From: Endozoicomonas sp. SCSIO W0465 | GTDB taxonomy: Bacteria > Pseudomonadota > Gammaproteobacteria > Pseudomonadales > Endozoicomonadaceae | NCBI RefSeq assembly: GCF_023716865.1 | Contig: NZ_CP092417.1 | Span: forward strand, 3,946,001-4,010,000 | Reading direction: 5' to 3' | DNA: 64,000 nucleotides | Shown: positions 61,141 through 64,000 of the stretch, in pieces | Layout of the letters: each line of letters opens with the position of its first letter | Position numbering within the stretch: position 1 is the first letter of the stretch | Program-made: the position numbers and the translations under genes | The notes under the pieces: generated by a model | Database searches by the model: none | What the model saw: the letters and a program-made list of their open reading frames with translations, nothing else | Told to the model about the DNA's origin: nothing

Positions 61141-63852
61141 ATGAGCAATCCGTTCCAGAAAATCCCACTCTCTGTCAAGGACGCCCTTTTCAACAAGAGT
61201 CAGTTCCGGGCGGACTTAACTATTGCCAAAACCCCCATACCGGCCTACAAGAAATGCCTGAAGGAAGCCACAACCAAAATGGATCAATGGTTTCTGGATG
61301 GTATGGATATAGATCAGCTGGTAGTTGCCAGAGCCTGGTTGATCGATCAGGTTCTGTGCCTGGCATGGGAGCATCTCAATTGGAATAATGGCTGCCCCAT
61401 TGCACTCCTGGCTGTCGGGGGATACGGCAGGGGTGAACTGCATCCGGGGTCAGATATCGACATTTTGATACTGCTGGAAAAAGACCAATATAATGAACAT
61501 CAGGATGCTATCGAGCGTTTTCTGACCTTGCTCTGGGACATCGGATTAAAAGTGGGATCCAGTGTCCGTTCCCTTGATGAGTGTGCAAGCCAGGCGGCTA
61601 ATGATCTGACCATCATCACCAATCTGATGGAGTCGAGGGTTGTATCCGGCCCGGTATTCCTGCACGAACATCTGCTGGACACGATTGACACTGAACACAT
61701 GTGGCCCAGCCAACTTTATCTTCAGGCGAAATTCGAAGAGCAACGAAAACGCCACCGTAAATATAATGACACCGAGTACGATCTGGAACCCAATATCAAA
61801 GGTTCACCAGGTGGCCTTCGGGATCTGCACATGCTCGGATGGGTGGCCCGACGGCACTACGGAACTCATGATCCCGCTGAACTTTTGGAGCTTGGCTTCC
61901 TGAGCAATGCTGAATATCAGCAGCTGCAGAGATGCAGGGCATTTCTCTGGAAAATTCGCTGGGCACTTCACTCACTGACAGGGCGTGGAGAAGATCGCCT
62001 GCTGTTTGATCATCAGCGAACGCTGGCCAGCCAGTTTGGTTATCATGATCATACAGGCGCTTTGGCAGTGGAGCAGTTCATGCAGAGCTACTTTCGCACT
62101 GTCATGAATGTCAGCCAGCTAAAAGACCTGCTTCTGCAACATTTTGACGACGATATCCTCAGCGCCGGAATCATGCAGGAAGTTCATGCTATTAATGAAC
62201 GTTTTCAGGTATGCAATCACTACATTGAAACCATCCACGACAAGGTTTTTGCCGAATACCCTCCAGCTATTCTGGAGATGTTTGTGCTGATTACCCGGGA
62301 TCAGACAATCCAGGGACCAACCGCCGAAACCATACGACTGCTGAGAGATTACCGCCACCTGGTAGACAGCACCTTTCGCAAAGACCCGCGATGCACAAAG
62401 CTGTTTCTGGAACTTATGCGCGCCCCTTATGCATTAACAGCGACGTTAAGAAGACTCGCCCGCTATGGCATACTGGGTCGCTACCTTCCGGAATTTGGTA
62501 AAATCATAGGACAGATGCAGTATGATCTTTTCCATACACTCACGGTCGATGCCCATACTCTGTTATTGATAAAATACCTGCGAAGCTTTTCCTATCAAAA
62601 GAGCCACCAGCAGTTTCCCATCGCCTCAAAAATCATCCACCGAATTCCCAAACAGGAATTACTTTACCTGGCTGGCCTTTACCATGATATCGGCAAAGGT
62701 CGTGGAGGAGACCACTCCCAGCTGGGTGCAGTGGATGCAAAGCAATTTTGTCGTGTTCATGGACTGAATAAAGAAGACACAGCACTGATTGTCTGGCTGG
62801 TACAGGAACACCTGACTATGTCGGTCACCGCTCAGAAAAAAGATCTGTCCGACCCAAAAGTCATTCAGGACTTTGCCCGACGTGTCGGAACCCGGGAGCG
62901 ACTCAAGTACCTGTATCTGCTTACGGTAGCTGATATTAACGCAACCAATCCCGGACTTTGGAATGGCTGGCGGGATTCTCTGTTGCAACAGCTTTTCTCT
63001 CAAACCCAGCAGCTATTGAAACGGGGCGTCGATAATCTGCCCGAAATGAATGAGCAAATCGCCAACACAAAGCAGCGGGCAATGGCCCTGCTTACTGGAA
63101 AAGGCTTAAAAGAGGAAGATATATCCTATCTCTGGGATCAGTTTAATGATGAGTATTTTCTTCGTCACCAAAGCGATGAAATCAGCTGGCAGACTGAAGG
63201 TATTCTTCAGCATGACTCGAACAAGCCGCTGATCCTGATTCCGGCAATTGCTGATGGTTATGAGCAGCAGGGCTCGCGGGTATTTGTCTACACCCATGAC
63301 CAGTCCAACCTGTTCGCTGCCACAGTGGCTGCGTTCCATCAGCTGGGACTGGCCATTCAGGATGCCAGAATCATCACTTCCAGAAGTAACTACAGCCTTG
63401 ATACCTACACCGTTCTTGAAGAAGACGGCTCTGCCATCGGCCCCAATGCCGAACGGATACTGGACATCAAGACTCATTTGCAGAATACCCTTTCGGCCCC
63501 GGACAAATTTCCTGACCTGATTCGCCGGAGAACACCCCGACAACTCCGCTATTTTAACCGGGAGCCAGTCGTACTGATCAGCAACCAGATTGAGCCCAGA
63601 CAAACGGTTCTTGATATTACCGCCACAGACCGGCCGGGACTGCTTGCCCTGATCGGTAAAACCTTCGCCAACCTGAATCTGCAGGTGCACGGCGCCAAAG
63701 TTGCCACCTTCGGAGAAAAGGTTGAAGACAGTTTTATCATTGCCGACAGCAATGGTGAAGCCATTCAGGAGGCTGCAAGCTGTAACGAAATATGTAACGC
63801 ATTAATCCGTTTACTGCGTGAAGCTTCAAGTCATGACGCCATTACACCGTAA
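61141..63852 (+). CDS. glnD: Bifunctional uridylyltransferase/uridylyl-removing enzyme GlnD
   Basis: 903 residues from ATG 61141. It senses glutamine and uridylylates or deuridylylates the PII proteins, controlling nitrogen assimilation. The nucleotidyltransferase motif is LLAVGGYGRGELHPGSDIDI. The HD hydrolase domain is YLAGLYHDIGKGRGGDHS. The ACT repeats at the end include VFVYTHDQSNLFAATVAAF and TVLDITATDRPGLLALIGKT. The frame is open upstream to 60982, but those residues are not conserved and the chosen start gives a family-like length (E. coli 890). No strong ribosome site is seen. Confidence 0.95.
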   Translation: MSNPFQKIPLSVKDALFNKSQFRADLTIAKTPIPAYKKCLKEATTKMDQWFLDGMDIDQLVVARAWLIDQVLCLAWEHLNWNNGCPIALLAVGGYGRGELHPGSDIDILILLEKDQYNEHQDAIERFLTLLWDIGLKVGSSVRSLDECASQAANDLTIITNLMESRVVSGPVFLHEHLLDTIDTEHMWPSQLYLQAKFEEQRKRHRKYNDTEYDLEPNIKGSPGGLRDLHMLGWVARRHYGTHDPAELLELGFLSNAEYQQLQRCRAFLWKIRWALHSLTGRGEDRLLFDHQRTLASQFGYHDHTGALAVEQFMQSYFRTVMNVSQLKDLLLQHFDDDILSAGIMQEVHAINERFQVCNHYIETIHDKVFAEYPPAILEMFVLITRDQTIQGPTAETIRLLRDYRHLVDSTFRKDPRCTKLFLELMRAPYALTATLRRLARYGILGRYLPEFGKIIGQMQYDLFHTLTVDAHTLLLIKYLRSFSYQKSHQQFPIASKIIHRIPKQELLYLAGLYHDIGKGRGGDHSQLGAVDAKQFCRVHGLNKEDTALIVWLVQEHLTMSVTAQKKDLSDPKVIQDFARRVGTRERLKYLYLLTVADINATNPGLWNGWRDSLLQQLFSQTQQLLKRGVDNLPEMNEQIANTKQRAMALLTGKGLKEEDISYLWDQFNDEYFLRHQSDEISWQTEGILQHDSNKPLILIPAIADGYEQQGSRVFVYTHDQSNLFAATVAAFHQLGLAIQDARIITSRSNYSLDTYTVLEEDGSAIGPNAERILDIKTHLQNTLSAPDKFPDLIRRRTPRQLRYFNREPVVLISNQIEPRQTVLDITATDRPGLLALIGKTFANLNLQVHGAKVATFGEKVEDSFIIADSNGEAIQEAASCNEICNALIRLLREASSHDAITP

Positions 63853-64000
63853 AAATCCGATACGATCTGCCTACATGGAATTGATATTATCTTGACTGAC
63901 GATCAGCAACGGTCACGCTCCTGCTATCAAAATAGAAGTCAATTATCGTACAATCCCTCTCCCTTTTTTTCGCAACCTTGTTCGCAAACCGTTCAATATT
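63853..64000. other. Sequence after glnD to the window end
   Basis: 148 bp with no gene supported. In related genomes dapC or another gene follows glnD, but its start is not in the window. Confidence 0.4.

Overview
The window looks like a chromosomal segment of a host-associated marine gammaproteobacterium, most likely Endozoicomonadaceae. That placement is inferred, not proven. The housekeeping order rpsB-tsf-pyrH-frr-uppS-cdsA-dxr-rseP-bamA-skp-lpxD-fabZ-lpxA-lpxB-rnhB-dnaE-accA-tilS-pyrG-kdsA, with map and glnD beyond rpsB, is the Pseudomonas-like gammaproteobacterial order. Its junctions are interrupted by accessory genes, insertion sequences and effector-like proteins.

Region 1-16.5 kb is the most unusual part. 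It holds three complete head-to-tail copies (plus the tail of a fourth) of a ~4.5-5.1 kb unit. Each unit encodes a protein with an N-terminal basic NLS-like cluster, an array of near-identical 38-residue repeats, a ~650-residue C-terminal region and an acidic, aromatic-rich tail. Copy 3 (10460-14563) is intact; copies 1 and 2 carry frameshifts in or before the repeats. The repeats vary mainly at one predicted inter-helix loop (C-N-G, C-H-G, M-S-S, M-S-R, M-S-T). This resembles the organisation of TALE proteins, although I see no clear sequence homology to TALE repeats. A shorter gene (15180-16352) has a divergent 38-residue repeat with the same loop polymorphism (C-N versus C-H). It follows a transposase-derived coiled-coil gene with an overlapping stop/start and is interrupted by TGA at the Cys codon of its last repeat. 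Other remnants of the same transposase family lie on its far side.

Region 17.3-21.2 kb is a phosphate uptake operon, pstS-pstC-pstA-pstB, with a plausible PhoB box and no phoU. It is followed by an IS66-type element with exact 8-bp target duplications but a frameshifted transposase (21403-23006). Next comes a 609-residue protein with faint (alpha/alpha)-barrel glycosidase-like motifs.

Region 25.3-38.6 kb, minus strand, holds kdsA, pyrG, tilS, accA and dnaE. Between accA and dnaE sit a 764-residue paralogue of the 609-residue protein and an IS1182-like element. That IS is inserted into a palindromic MITE whose end touches the dnaE stop codon. Region 39.1-55.3 kb carries one unknown NLS-bearing gene, then the envelope and translation cluster (rnhB through rpsB), largely overlapping or closely spaced, with several intercistronic terminators.

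Region 55.7-64.0 kb, mostly plus strand, has two unknown exported proteins, map, a degenerate DgoK-like sugar-kinase relative (minus strand) and glnD. Together the window couples lipid A, outer-membrane, isoprenoid and translation functions with a set of candidate host-directed proteins.
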